Below are positions 24,261-36,049 of a stretch of DNA of 64,000 nucleotides, piece by piece. A model generated the notes under the pieces. The model made no database searches, was not told the DNA's origin, and saw only the letters and a program-made list of their open reading frames with translations. Made by a program: the position numbers and the translations under genes. The stretch covers positions 246,581,741 through 246,645,740 of the forward strand of contig CM041465.1 of the NCBI GenBank assembly GCA_023213395.1, read 5' to 3'. The DNA comes from Cycas panzhihuaensis. Its lineage: Eukaryota; Cycadophyta. Position 1 is the first letter of the stretch; each line of letters opens with the position of its first letter.

Positions 24261-24921
24261 TATTAGATAATATGGCAACAATATTTTGGAGGCTAAAATT
24301 TCGACAGGTTGGCAGTGCAGTTTTCCCCCCAAACTTCCTCAGGGGGTTCCAAGAGGGGCAGAAGCCCCCCTTAGCTAGGGGGTATGGAGGGGCACCAAAA
24401 CCCTCGCCACAAAGAGAGGCTTCAGGGGGTGATAGCCCCCAACCCAAAAAACTAGCACTGAAAAGCATACTAAATTATAAAGAGAATCGGAGTTATTCCC
24501 TCAAAATAACCTAGATTCTATAGTCAAGATTTGTGTTTTATATGATTCTCTCATATAGCCCAATTTAGGGTGTTTTTTTATTATGTTAATGGTGTTTGAT
24601 ATATTGGATGTACTATGAAGAGTTAGGTGGATGATTATTATTACTGTGAGCATTCTACTACAGATTATGTATATTTCTCTATTCTTTTATAATAAAGATC
24701 GATACCTTTCCTATGTGGATGTTTCCCTAGCATACTATTAGGGTTTTACCATGTTATATCGGGTGTATATGTGATGTTTTGGCTTTCTAATTTATTTTAT
24801 TGTATTATCTATGGTTTAAGAACTTGTATGTTAAATTTTACTTTCAATTTTTGTAACTAATTGCAAAATAGTTTAGATCTTGGTGGCAATTTTAGGTTAT
24901 TGGGACCTTGTCTTCTCAATA
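24261..24921 (+). repeat. 3' LTR of element D
   Basis: TATTAGATAATATGGC...TTCTCAATA, 661 bp, preceded by a purine-rich AAGGTAGAGAT. It carries the G/C-tract block at about 24.32-24.45 kb, longer than in the 5' copy by roughly 40 bp. Confidence 0.8.
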
Positions 24922-24926
24922 GCTTT

Positions 24927-25310
24927 TCATGTGACACAAAAGTTAGAGTTGGTGAACATTGTTGAATTGGCTAATATTGCATGTACTACTATAGATTCCA
25001 ATAAAATTAATGATTGAATTATTGTAGTTGATGAGGTTGTGTATACCTTTGACTTAATTGACTCCCATAAGGTAAAAGATCAAGAAGATAAATATCTTAA
25101 ACCACACATTATTAAAGAAGACTACATCGCAAGAACAATAATTTAGGTTGATGATGATTTCAAGGATGGTGACAAAGTTAAAAGACATATGTTTAATCTC
25201 TTTCTCAAAGTTTTCCTAAAGTATAAGTACTATAAATTCAAAGAAAAGTTAAAGATGTATATAATGAGCATTATAGGGGAGAATGTCAGGTTAATATTCA
25301 TCACCTAATG
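24927..25310 (+). pseudogene. Gag of A, segment 3, running into the 3' LTR
   Basis: Resumes the frame after D (FHVTQKLELVNIVELANI), with one or two in-frame stops, then a Lys-rich tail (KYKYYKFKEKLKMY). It crosses the polypurine tract and ends a few codons inside the 3' LTR. No zinc knuckle, protease or pol domain follows, which shows that the element is gag-only. Confidence 0.65.
25273..25283 (+). other. Polypurine tract of A
   Basis: ATAGGGGAGAA lies directly before the 3' LTR. B has the equivalent AAAGGGGAGAA, supporting its role as plus-strand primer. Confidence 0.75.
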
Positions 25311-25590
25311 TTTGCATTGGGAATGTGCATGCCACGAGAGTGGTTATGGAAAGTTTATTTTAATGTTTTGTTTATTTTTTATATTTCTTTAAATTAAGGT
25401 TGAGGCGGGCTCCCGCCTGCCTTCTGAACTTAAATTCTAGGTCTTAAAACCTTAGTGTTTATCAACACCACCAACATATTGTAAGTTTGTTAATGTTTTT
25501 AAGAAGGATTGAAAATGAATTGATAATGGTTCTCAATATGGCTTAAATAATTGTTTGCACCTACTCCACTCTTGTCTCCATTATTCTTCA
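25284..25590 (+). repeat. 3' LTR of element A
   Basis: About 307 bp, TGTCAGGTTAATATTC...ATTCTTCA, clearly homologous to 6218-6511 but substantially diverged, so the insertion is old. It contains a near-perfect hairpin AGGCGGG/CCCGCCT (25403-25409 with 25412-25418). Confidence 0.85.
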
Positions 25591-25595
25591 CATAT

Positions 25596-26105
25596 TATCT
25601 AACAATATGTGGTCTATTTAGGCCATAGGAAAGTATCACACTCTACTTTAGGATCTTCTTTGTATTTTATAGGGTTTATCAATTTACACATATATATGCT
25701 CACTCTACTTCCTATCTAAGTTTTATTATTCTCAAAATGTTTTACCTTAATGATAATAGAACTCTTTATTAATGCCATTTAGAATTGTGAGATAATATTT
25801 GTCAGGTTTAAGAATTAATAGCTCTCATGAAGTTTACTTTTTCCTTGTTACATGGAATAAAATTTATTTTTCTTTATCATATTATTTAAACTAATGGAAT
25901 CTTAACATGATCTAAGCTCCTTTTAACTTTTTACTTTCATTGAACTTTTAAGCACACATAAGCTTTATAGATTACTTCTAAAGAGTTCTATTAAAGGGAA
26001 TATCCTTAAGGACTTCTCTTATTTTGGTTTATTCCCTAATAACTGCTTTTTCTATTTTTGTTATATCACATTAACATGTTTGCCAACTTCTAAATGAAAT
26101 CAATT
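25596..26105. other. AT-rich interval, nothing identified
   Basis: Unannotated DNA between element A and LINE G. It ends in a CTTT-rich microsatellite (about 26108-26132) that may be the poly(A) side of the LINE. Confidence 0.45.
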
Positions 26106-28269
26106 TCTTTTCTTTCTTTCTTTCTTTTTTTTAACAAAATGATTATTTTATTAAATAGGAAATACTATAACTAATATATTATAATAAAAAAGAGAGGTAA
26201 GAGTGTCATCCCCACCATTCCTTGAATGAATATAAAATATTAAAAACCCATTACAAGGTGATTATAGAATTATGGAAGACCAAATAAGAAGAAATTAGGA
26301 TTTCACCTAGCCACCTTTAAACGGAGGATAAGAGCTTCCTCAACCATCCTCACCCTTATCAGGAGAGTCCTCACATAGTTTCCACCTTTTATATATAGTG
26401 GTATTAATGGTAATTAACATGACCAATTAGATGGATTTCTCCAAGGCTCTTAGGTTAGTTAACCAAGAGCACTAGTGGTTTAGTTACTACATAAAGAGGT
26501 GGTTATATCTTTACTTACTCTAACCCTTGGATTAGTTATACTAGGCATTAGAGAGCATTATCCTATTTGTTAAGGACTTATGATATGGCATAGGAGGTCG
26601 ATCCATAGTGTTCAATAAGCTTAGGCAAGTGGCTTAACTCTACCTAGACCTTCTATGCTTAGGTGCTTATTTGCAACATATACAATTGAAGCATTATTGG
26701 GAAAATCTCTATCGAAAGGTGTTAGTGAATTCTTTATCTTGAAAAAATATATTGTTATAAAATTTACATGTGGCATAAAGGACTTCTAATCTTAAGAGCA
26801 CCCAAATTAACAGTAGGAAAATAGGGATGTATTTTATATGATAAAAAATAACCATAATCCACTTAAGAGGCTTTGAGGTGATTAAGGATTAGAGCCTACT
26901 AATTAAGCTCCAAGTAGATTAGGCAAATGTACATCACCAAAATAAGTGGATCAATGTCTCTTTTTAGGGATAGAAGGTACATGTCACATTAATATGACCC
27001 ATTTTAGAGAGTTGGTCTTTGATTACTAACCCCTCGTGAATAAGGGACCAACTAAAGAATTACCTTTTTGTTCCATTGGGGTAGGCCAAAGTCTCTCAAA
27101 TAGTTTCCTCCATGCTATCTTATTGTAATGAAATCTCTCTATGGCATTTAACTTAACAACCATCCTATCTCACTATGTGAGATGGTAGTATATATATGAC
27201 GCTATAAATCTCTTAAAAGGTTTAGAGTGGTTCTAAGACCAGTTACTCTACCATTTATCACTACCTAATATGGCTTAATTTAGGATTAATTTAACTAGGT
27301 GTCAACTATAGATTTCCTCTATGATGTGTCTATCAAAGCTTTTAAGATTAAATCCTTACTTGACATTTTGTTATTCCTTCCACCATGGTTCAACCTTATT
27401 AAATAACTGACCCACTTTAGTAAATCTTTTTTATTAATATAGCTTAGTCACTTTAAATCAATGGATTTAGCCCAAGCATTTGTTATCTTATTTAATAGTA
27501 GTGATAACAATCCCCTTCGTGGCTCATTTTCCCTCTACCTTAGTAAGCCCTTATAGTTTTCCCATCCTATCTAAATGGATTTAAATAGGGGTGATCATGA
27601 CACCATAACTTATACATGTGTAATTAGTGCATCTTTTGTGGATAATGAAAAGTTGTGCTTACTATATAGGATTGCTTGCGTCATGCTATATTTGACAAAA
27701 AATTTCTAAGGTTCATTATTATCCACAACTTTAATAAATCATGTAGCACAAAGTGCTAAACTTTAAAGTTTAATATTAATAAGGCGCAAGCCTCCTTAAT
27801 GTTTAAGCTTATAATAGGTCTATTAATTAACCCTATAAAAATAACCTCTCTCCTTCAAGGTTTGACAAAAGATAAACTCTGAGCATCCCAATAAGCTTAT
27901 CATAGGTTGGACTAAAAGGCACCTAATATGAGTAGTACACATGGATTACTATAAGGACATTAGAACATATGTAAATCTTCCCTACTAGAGGCAGAACTTT
28001 AGACAACCATGGCATGAGTTTCTTTTCACTGTCTTAATACATGATCTTACATTTATGCCTTGGAGGCCTCAAATCTAATGGAATGCCAAGGAATTTGAAT
28101 ACCTATCTTAGCTTAATCCATTACAATTCATATGTTACAAGCCAATATCAAATGTTAGTTGTCAATTATAGGTAGAAATTTATTTTTCTTACATTGATTT
28201 TAGACCTTAAAGTTACACAAAAGATGTTTACTACTTTCAATACCTAATTAATTAAACATAATTCTACCT

Positions 28270-29130
28270 TGATGGTGAAGAATGTATCATTAGCAAAATG
28301 ATCATTGATTAATTGTGCCTTCCTCCCCTAATAAGGAAATAGCCCTAAGTAACCCAAAGTCTACCTTCTTTTAAAACAATATCCCAATGCATTAGTGGCC
28401 AACATAAAGAGCAATAAGGTAAGTGGGTAACCTTATTGAACTAATCTTTAGAGTTAGGTAAGCTTAGACAATGCTCCATTAATAGGGATTTTGGCTGAGG
28501 CATCCTTAAAGAGTGTATTGGCTATTCTTAAATATTTATCATAAAAGCCTAATGCCTTTATAACATCTAAGATGTATTCTTATTCCACTCGATTATATGC
28601 CTTTTCAAAATCTAGTGTTAAGAATATAAATTCTTGTTTTGCGGACTCACACATTTTATGCCTTCGATAATACCTATTATATAGTTCAAGATGAACCTTC
28701 CTTTGATAAAGCTAGTTTATTTAGGCTTAATAATTTCTGTAAGTAGACTCTTAATTTGTAGGGATAATGCCCTTATGAGAATTTTGTATGACACATTTAA
28801 TAATATAATGGGTCTTCAACTAGATATTAACTATAGCTCTCTACCTTTAAGAATGAGCTTAATAGATTCTTTATTAATTACCTCCCCAAGTATCTTAGCC
28901 TGGATAATTTCTTAATATACTTTAAGTAAAATAGGCATAAGGAATTCCCAGGTAGCCTTATAAAATTCATAAGGGAAACCATCTAAGCATGGGGACTTAT
29001 CATTGGCCATCATATATATTACCTCTATTAATTCTTCAAGTTTAAGTAGGGCATCGTATATCACTAAAATATCTAAAATTTTCCTCAATATAGAAAATGA
29101 ACATTCCACTTTAGCATTATTTACTTCCAA
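28270..29130 (-). pseudogene. LINE G reverse transcriptase remnant
   Basis: Minus-strand frame at 29130-28912 reads MMANDKSPCLDGFPYEFYKA, the plant L1 RT block usually MxxxKSPGPDGFxxxFY. Further on, 28297-28277 reads FANDTFF where the catalytic motif FADD is expected (the first Asp is Asn). Downstream blocks such as RSKINVRK fit the usual LKIN motif. The loss of the Asp plus many stops make it inactive. Confidence 0.7.
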
Positions 29131-29565
29131 TAAGTTGGGTTGTACTTTAAAAACCTAAGAAAAGTGATTAGTAAGCTCCTAAATGTTTTCCTGTATAGAA
29201 GTCAATCACTTATTCTCAATCTTAAGAACATTAATTTTTTAATTATTTTATTTACACTTTAGGGATTGGAAAAAAAAATTAAGTATTTATCTCTCTTCTT
29301 GATCTAATGCATCCTTGCTCTAATTTTAACCCCTTATGCCTTTTGAGTTTTAGATGCTCTTCACAACCGACATAACTTAGCTACTATCTTTTACTTATGC
29401 TTATCAAATGGTCTCTCTTAAGTTCTTGCTTTACTACAATGAGCTTCCTAACATTGAAGGTGTCTAACCACCTCCTTATGAAAGCCATCTCTTTGCCATA
29501 ACCCCATAGGAAAGATGTTGTATGGGTTACTACTTCCTCATACTAAGTAATCCATTCTTTATCCC

Positions 29566-29883
29566 TATTGGGTGTAATACCTAATTATATGCATTAACCC
29601 TATGTAAGCTCTCTCTATTCATTTGTATTTTTATATTAGAGGATATGGGTCACCTAAAGATGTGTACCACCTCTAAGTCAACCCATGGGGTTCTCTCACT
29701 AATTGTGAGCATGTACTATAAGTATGTACTTTTCATTCTCTCTAATTGAGTTTTGGATAATTCTCCACATAAGGAGTTTATTGTGTACATACTTCATTTT
29801 TCTTGTACTTTATTATTCTATCATTTACTAACCATTAGATGTCTTATTATTGATTGCATTTTTAATTCTAACATGGTATGAAA
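29566..29883 (+). repeat. 5' LTR of element F, with adjoining primer site
   Basis: TATTGGGTGTAATACC...TTCTAACA, followed immediately by TGGTATGAAAGCC (29884-29896), a mutated initiator-Met primer site. Confidence 0.8.
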
Positions 29884-31167
29884 GCCTAAGGTTCAATCCT
29901 TGAGGGCACATCATTATGAATGTTCCGTACATGTTATCTTTCACCATTATTATTCATTTGAGAAATATTTTATGCCTATATTATGATCTGCCATTGAAAG
30001 TTTATTTCAAGTTATGAAAAGCCAACCTGGCATATATTCCTTAAGGGAGTTTTTTGCTAAATATTTGGGGTAATTTTGTCATTCTAAGGGGCTATTTTTG
30101 AGGCTATTAAGTGCTGTTACAAGTTCTATTATTTGCATTTTTTTAGGCTATTAAAGGTTTTTGAAGCTGCAGTAGATCAATTACTCATGCAGACCTGATC
30201 ACCCTATAGAATCAATGTGTCTGCTATTAACATGGAGGATTTTTATAGGCATACGCAATTATGTAAAGTGATCTCCTTGCATATTAGTGGGCAGATTATA
30301 ATGGAGTGGGCAGATTATAATAGAGATTCTTATAGCAATTGAGTGAATTATTTTTTGGCTATCTAGAAGTAAAAAATGACTCCATCTTTGAAACTTTTTT
30401 ACATTTAAGGAATTTTCTATGAGGATGTACTACTTACGCAAAAATAAATTTAAAATTTTGTATATATCACCTTCAAAATTAGACTATATTTTTATGTATT
30501 TGTAATAAAAAAGGGGGATTTTCTGCCAAAAAATATTGTTTAGCAGCTTGTAATGACATAGGGCTAAGAACAAGATGATACATTGGCTTTCAAAGGTGTA
30601 GTTTCACTATTGTTGGATGATGCTTAGTTTAAGCAGAAGATAAAGAAGCAAGCTCAAAAGAAGGATAAGGACAAGTAGAGAATATCTCAAGATCACCAGT
30701 GATAAAGGTTTCTACCTTTTGGGGTATTTCATAGCGGAGAGGATTTCTAAAATCCACAGTCGAGAGGGTTCCTGAGATTTGCAAGCTTTGATCACACCAT
30801 AACTCCAAGGTGAGAAAATGGAGCAGTATGCAATGGTGCTACTATTCCCAACTTATAGTCATATAATATGGTGTTAGGCTTTGCCAAACTATTAGGCTCG
30901 TGAGGATTTATCATCACATTTATGAACATGGAGCACACGCAGGTGAAGGCATTCCTTATCTCTGACCAAAAGCTTTGTTGCCTTTGTATTTGTATTCATC
31001 ATCATACCTCGACGTAGCAAAGGAGGAAGGCCAGCACCTCATGCAATTCCTTGAGTTACACTAGTTTGAAATCCACTTCAGCTAGCTCCTCATGTGCCCC
31101 CTCCTACACCTGTTCAATAGAGTGGTGGTGGGTCTATACTTGGTGGTATTGGTTCTACCATAGTCCA

Positions 31168-31811
31168 TGTTGAGAATACAAGATCCCAACCCTTTAACCG
31201 CCACCAAGATCTATTGCATTTTTACAACTAGTTACAAAAGTTAAAACTTAAAATTACATGCAAGTTCTAAAATCAGAGATTATACAGTAACAAGAAAATA
31301 AAAGCCAAACATCACATGTGCACCCGATATAATGTGGTAAAACCCTAGCAGTGTGTTAGGGAAACATCCACACAGGAAAGGTATCGAGCTTTATTGCTAT
31401 AGAATGGAGAAACAATACATCGCAGTTATAGAGTGCTCTTAGGAACAACAATTAGCCACCGCCCTCATCACAGTTACATTGCATTACATTACAACATAAT
31501 AAGAAAAGCCCTAAAATGGGCTACATGAGAGGAACATCCAAGACCTAAATCTCAACCGTAGAATCTAGGGTATTTGTATCGAATGACCCTAATTCTCTTT
31601 ATATTTTGATAAGGTTTACATGGCTAATTTTTCGGGTCAAAGACTATCACCCCCGAACCCCCTCCTAGCGAGGGGCGTTCCACCCCCCCAACCCCCCGGC
31701 TAAGCGGGGCTCTCGCCCCCCTTAGAACCCCCTGAGAAAGATTAGTGGGGCAAATCGTGCTAAAAACATGCCATAATTTTAGCCCCATAATTGTTGTCAT
31801 AATACCCAACA
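31168..31811 (-). repeat. Solo LTR of the D-type Copia family
   Basis: On the minus strand TGTTGGGTATTATGAC...TTCTCAACA, 644 bp with intact TG...CA. It is homologous to the D LTRs, including the G-rich block, TTTCCCTAACACA and the terminal GATCTTGTATTCTCA region. Neither a primer site nor an internal region adjoins it. Flanks GTCCA and GCTTA differ only by C/T transitions, compatible with a decayed target-site duplication. Confidence 0.75.
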
Positions 31812-33229
31812 GCTTAAGGTATAACTTTTAGAATTGGAAGTGTTGTTACATATAGAGTTGTTGATGTAGTTGTGGGTCCACGTACTATGCTATATAAAAT
31901 TATACCTGCAAAAGCTTTTACTACATAATCTAGCTACCCTGTAATGGTAAATCTTAGTGGACCTGATGCTTGTGGAAATTAATCACATATGTTCTAAGGG
32001 TGCTGGCAATAGACCCCGAGGGTAAGCGACAACTCTACAATATCCATGGTGCCCTGCAACTTTGTTCATCAATGGCAATGGCTTAACGGAACATGTTTTG
32101 GCAATAAACCCTAATAAGATTTATCATATTTGATAATATTTTTTTTATGTATATTATATTCTTGGGTGTGGACGTTAATTCATCATTAAAAAGGTTGTAT
32201 ATATTTTTTTAGTTGGAAAAAGTAGATTTAATCAAATTAGACAAATGTTTGAGATCCGTTTAGCCCCCTCATGCCTCAACCCCTAGTCACTTATAGAGCT
32301 TATATGACCAACAACCATCCCGTGAAAGGGGCTAGCCCCATTTTTAGTTTCTTATGGAGCACCCTTCACGTTTTTTATACTATCTTGAGATAAGAGGCTC
32401 TATTTTTACTTTCATCTATTGTGTTGGATTCATAATAGAGAGATCTTTATATTGGCAAGTTACTTGATGATTTCTAGAGCTATTTTGGTGTAGATTTTTT
32501 AGCTTAAATTTTAAAATTTTCATTAAATCTTCATCTTTCCTCATTTTTTTAGTTTCTTCGAGCACTTACATGCAATTATTGAGGTTCCATGATATTTTTT
32601 TATGTAATATACCTCAAATGGGGGGGATAACATGTACTAAAGTTTAAGAATACATTGAGCTCATTTTGTACTTTATTATATGAGAGAGAGTCATGTATGT
32701 TACACTCGAGTCACATATATCATTTTTAAGTCATGTAAAAACATCTATTGCTGGTTATTTTGCCCATAGTAGCAAGTTGTATAGCCCAAAGAGGTATCTT
32801 TTAGCTTTTGTGGCAAATTTGAGGCCATAATGCCTATTGTATTTCCAACCATTAGATGCTGAAGAAGTAATAGTCCTATTTAGCAAGAGGTAGGATACAC
32901 TTTAAAAGCTATTCTTGCTAGCCATATACCATATACCATGTGCTATTTATAAACATTTATGCTTGCACTCCCATATGAGTAAGGGGTGGGACTTTTATAG
33001 CTACTCTTTTTAGCTAATGATTGATCTAGATACATAAAGGGAGTTCCTACTCAATTGGCAGTTATAGCGGCTAAGGATCCATGCATTATGGTAGATGGAC
33101 TCTACTTCATATGGATATCGGTAGCTTTTTATTCATGTGCTATAGCATTTGATCTAGCATACTTTTAAAGACTTAAGCTTATTATTTAATGTGATACTCA
33201 TTTATGTAATTGACTATTACATGAAGGAA

Positions 33230-33537
33230 TATTAGGTATAATACCTAATTACATACATTAACCCTATGTAAGGTCTCTCTATTCATTTGTATTTTTATAT
33301 TAAAGGTTGTGGGTCACCTAGAGATATGTGCCACCTCTAAGTCGACCAATGGGGTTCTCTTACTAATGGTGAGTATGTACTGTAAGTATATACTTTTCAT
33401 TCTCTCTAATTAAGTTTTAGCCAATTCTCCACATAAGATATTTATTGTGTACATACTTCATTTTTTTTGTACTTTATTGTTCTATCATTTACTCACCATT
33501 AAATTTCTTGTTATTGATTACATTTTTAATTCTAATA
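33230..33537 (+). repeat. 3' LTR of element F
   Basis: TATTAGGTATAATACC...TTCTAATA, homologous to the 5' copy throughout. A short purine run ATGAAGGAA precedes it. Confidence 0.8.
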
Positions 33538-33617
33538 ACCCCCTACTAATAATGAATTGAAGAACTAAATTTATTCAATGTTATAAATACAAAGCTTGGA
33601 GTTTATATGGAAGGTGT

Positions 33618-34240
33618 TTAACTTAAAATTTGAATAGTCTTAAGTGGTTTTATCTTCCTCTTAAGTGATGGGGTATTCATTTCACTTTTCCTTATTAGAA
33701 GCATTAGGGTCATATAAGTTGAACTTATTTTTAAAAGAAAGCTAATTATACCTTTTATCTTAGTGTCATTTAAATAGCCTACCTTTATCTTATAACATGG
33801 TGCTTCTATCATGTTGAAATCCCCATAGATCACCTGCATAATATCAAGTAGATTTGCACGTAGTTAACATCCCAAGTTAACCATGTCTTTAGGTAGATTA
33901 AATGCATAAATAGTGAGAATACTTAATATCTCATCATTACAATTAATAATAAGACACACACATTAATTATGGGGGTTCAAGCCATGTATGACGACATTCA
34001 TACCCTATCGAGGCTTGAGAAAAATAAAGGTGTCACCTTGTCCCTTATCATAAGATATGGAAAAAGATATAATGTCATTCTAAATATATGTAGTTGTAAA
34101 CCAAAGATCATTATCTAAACACTTCACTTCATACACGTAGAGGATGTTTAAACCTACAAACCTATTATAAAATTTCTTTACCACTATATATCTAAATTGG
34201 TCTAATAACCCTTAAACATTCTAATTAACAATATTCATTA
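33618..34240 (-). pseudogene. LINE G endonuclease (EEP-type) remnant
   Basis: Read on the minus strand: GLLDQFRYIVVKKF and EVKCLDNDLWF near the start, then VIYGDFNMIEAPCYK at 33839-33790. GDFN is the hallmark of the apurinic-like endonuclease of L1-type LINEs, and EVK follows the usual LQEVK block. Stops interrupt it. It lies upstream of the RT once element F is removed. Confidence 0.65.
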
Positions 34241-34599
34241 TAGGCATCTTCTACATCTATGCTAGTACCCTTCTTACTAAGCCTATCACTCTACAAGAAA
34301 AACTAATTAGATTTGGAAAATTATTAGAGGATTTGGGTTGCTTGATGACTAGGTTGAAGAAGGATATGATGGATGCTCCCCCTTTCTCTTCCTCATCCCT
34401 CCCCCTAGCTTTAGGAGTTTTAGGGATGTTAAAGAGGGAGATTGATTAGGGGTGACCAAGGGAAGCTCTACAAACGTTAGCTTAAACACTTTTTCTTACC
34501 CTTATCACCACCTAAAGATTGTAGCTCTTTTTTTAGGGTTTGCCTTTATATGTATTAGCACTTTTGTTATTGAGGGTTATTGTTTAGACTTGGGCTTAT

Positions 34600-35070
34600 T
34601 AGTCACCTTCTTATTGGAAAACTCAATCCACCCATTAGAACTATTTATTACTAGTTTTAGGCTTTTAGACTAGGCAAGCCTCAGGGCTTCCATAGGTTTA
34701 TTAAAAAGGTAGACCTTCACTCTATGATCCCTAGAGTAACACTTGAAAAATGAGTTGGGCATATTTAAATATAATACTTTATGTTTAAGGAAAGACTCCC
34801 CACATTGAATTTGAATGTATTTAAGCAGGCTTTTGGATGGGTTGACCTTAACATAGGCCTAAATGTTAAGCCTTAAAGAAAAATCTCTATGAGGTTCAAG
34901 TGACATGAAATTACCTAGTGGCTATATGAGCTCTTTCATGAAGGACCAATAATCCATTGGAAGGCCCAGAAACTCAACTTATACCAGACATTTAAAGGCT
35001 ATACCCCTTTTAACTGAGAAGTTAGAATCCTGGGAATTAGAAACCATCAAGTTTCATCAACATACCCATG
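34600..35070 (-). pseudogene. LINE G ORF1-like (DUF4283/zinc-knuckle) remnant
   Basis: The minus strand gives VEFLGLPMDYWSFMKELI, then LGNFMSLEPHRDFSLRLNI, AYVKVNPSKSLLKY and KCYSRDHRVK. This order matches the plant LINE ORF1 protein with its DUF4283-like RNA-binding part and a CCHC knuckle (here incomplete). Several stops interrupt it. Family call from memory of the motif layout. Confidence 0.5.
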
Positions 35071-35733
35071 GATCTCTACACAACACTTGTTGCAAGGCTT
35101 CCAGAGATATAAAGATAAAGGAAGAAAAACCCTTTCAACAAGTTACAAATGGAAACTATCTTCTATAGGAAGACTTTAATGGTAGACTTAGGCCACTGTC
35201 ATTGATAACTTTAGGTGATGGTTGCCCCACAAAATATGTAATAAGTGTATGGGAGTAAATTTCATTTAAAGCATTTGAAACTATGTTAATATTGAGAAAA
35301 ACCACTAGAAGATCCAACTCACCTCATCAAATACTTTATGGATAAGCTTCTTATCTCACTTCAATGCCATTCTCCCTATGTAGACCAAATAAAAATGAAG
35401 AAAGAGTGTTGGATTGACTAGTTTCAATCACTTATATAAATGATTGATTACTTCTTGGGGTAGCCATAATGGTCCCTAGTATTAAATAAGTTGGAATAAT
35501 GATCTTCCTCAAATGAACAAACCCTAAATACTAATGATTACCAAGAATAATTCATGCATGCAGGAACCTATGAACCATGGCTTTACTCTCACCCTCTCAA
35601 AGTTCTCTTAAGTAGGCTCCCTTGCTTCCCTCTTAACTGGAATCAATTACTCAAATAATTAATTCTTCCTAGTTATCTACCTTACTTAAGGGTCCTAATA
35701 AAAGAATATATATTTATATAACACTATATAAAA

Positions 35734-35970
35734 TATAATATTATGGCATAAATGTTACTCAACCAAGTACTGCAAACCATGTCTTTAATAATGTAAGTAG
35801 AAGATCATGTCTTATTTAAGAAGAATAAGAGGAAAAATAGATAATTTACTCTTTCCTTCATACATTTATTTATATGTGATGTTGTGTTATTAACTTCCAT
35901 TTGATAATAATAATATTATTTTAGAGTTAACTTCACTAACATGTTCTTGGTTGTGATTATGTAATTATTT
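35734..35970 (-). repeat. 3' LTR of element H
   Basis: Homologous to 39663-39892 (shared AATCAAGTAYTG, AGAAGAATRAGA, AATAGATRATTTA and later blocks) but much diverged. End positions are good to about 10 bp. Confidence 0.6.
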
Positions 35971-36049
35971 CTATTTGTCAATTCATTTTGGGATGGCATA
36001 TGGTACTTATATTAAATTTGTTGTTTACCACTATAAAGCGTTCCTACTA

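Larger units (their letters stand above)
19590..24921 (+). mobile_element. Copia retrotransposon D (degenerate full-length), nested in A
   Basis: LTRs of 623 and 661 bp enclose primer site, gag and a pol in Copia order (protease, integrase, RT, RNase H). A target-site duplication GCTTT flanks it (19585-19589 and 24922-24926), and the A gag reads across when it is removed. The RT region resembles the Tnt1/Tork-type group (YVDDMLVA, MKDLG followed by a QILGM-like block); that lineage call is from memory. Many in-frame stops and at least one frameshift inactivate it. Confidence 0.85.
6218..25590 (+). mobile_element. Gag-only LTR retrotransposon A, hosting B and D
   Basis: Both LTRs are present and the element is bounded by a perfect 5-bp target-site duplication CATAT (6213-6217 and 25591-25595). 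Removing B (plus its TSD) and D leaves about 3.7 kb: LTR, primer site, a leader of about 2.5 kb without ORFs, one gag-like reading frame, a polypurine tract and the 3' LTR. No protease, integrase, RT or RNase H of its own is visible, because gag runs directly into the 3' LTR. This is the architecture described for TR-GAG-type non-autonomous elements. It must have been mobilised by enzymes from another element. Confidence 0.85.
29566..33537 (+). mobile_element. LTR retrotransposon F, inserted in LINE G
   Basis: LTRs of 318 and 308 bp, a primer site, and flanking ATCCC/ACCCC (29561-29565 and 33538-33542) that differ by one C/T transition fit an old insertion into the LINE. Without the solo LTR it is about 3.3 kb. 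I could not recognise gag or pol; a short readable stretch near 31.0 kb (RRSKGGRPAPHAIP) is not identifiable. It is probably non-autonomous. Confidence 0.7.
26106..35250 (-). mobile_element. L1-type LINE G, split by LTR element F
   Basis: Minus-strand non-LTR element read from right to left: ORF1-like protein (about 35.06-34.6 kb), endonuclease (34.24-33.62 kb), element F inserted (33.54-29.57 kb), reverse transcriptase (29.5 to about 27 kb), and a T-rich plus-strand stretch at 26.1 kb that would be the poly(A) tail. All parts carry many stops. Outer ends are approximate and no target-site duplication was found. Confidence 0.65.
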
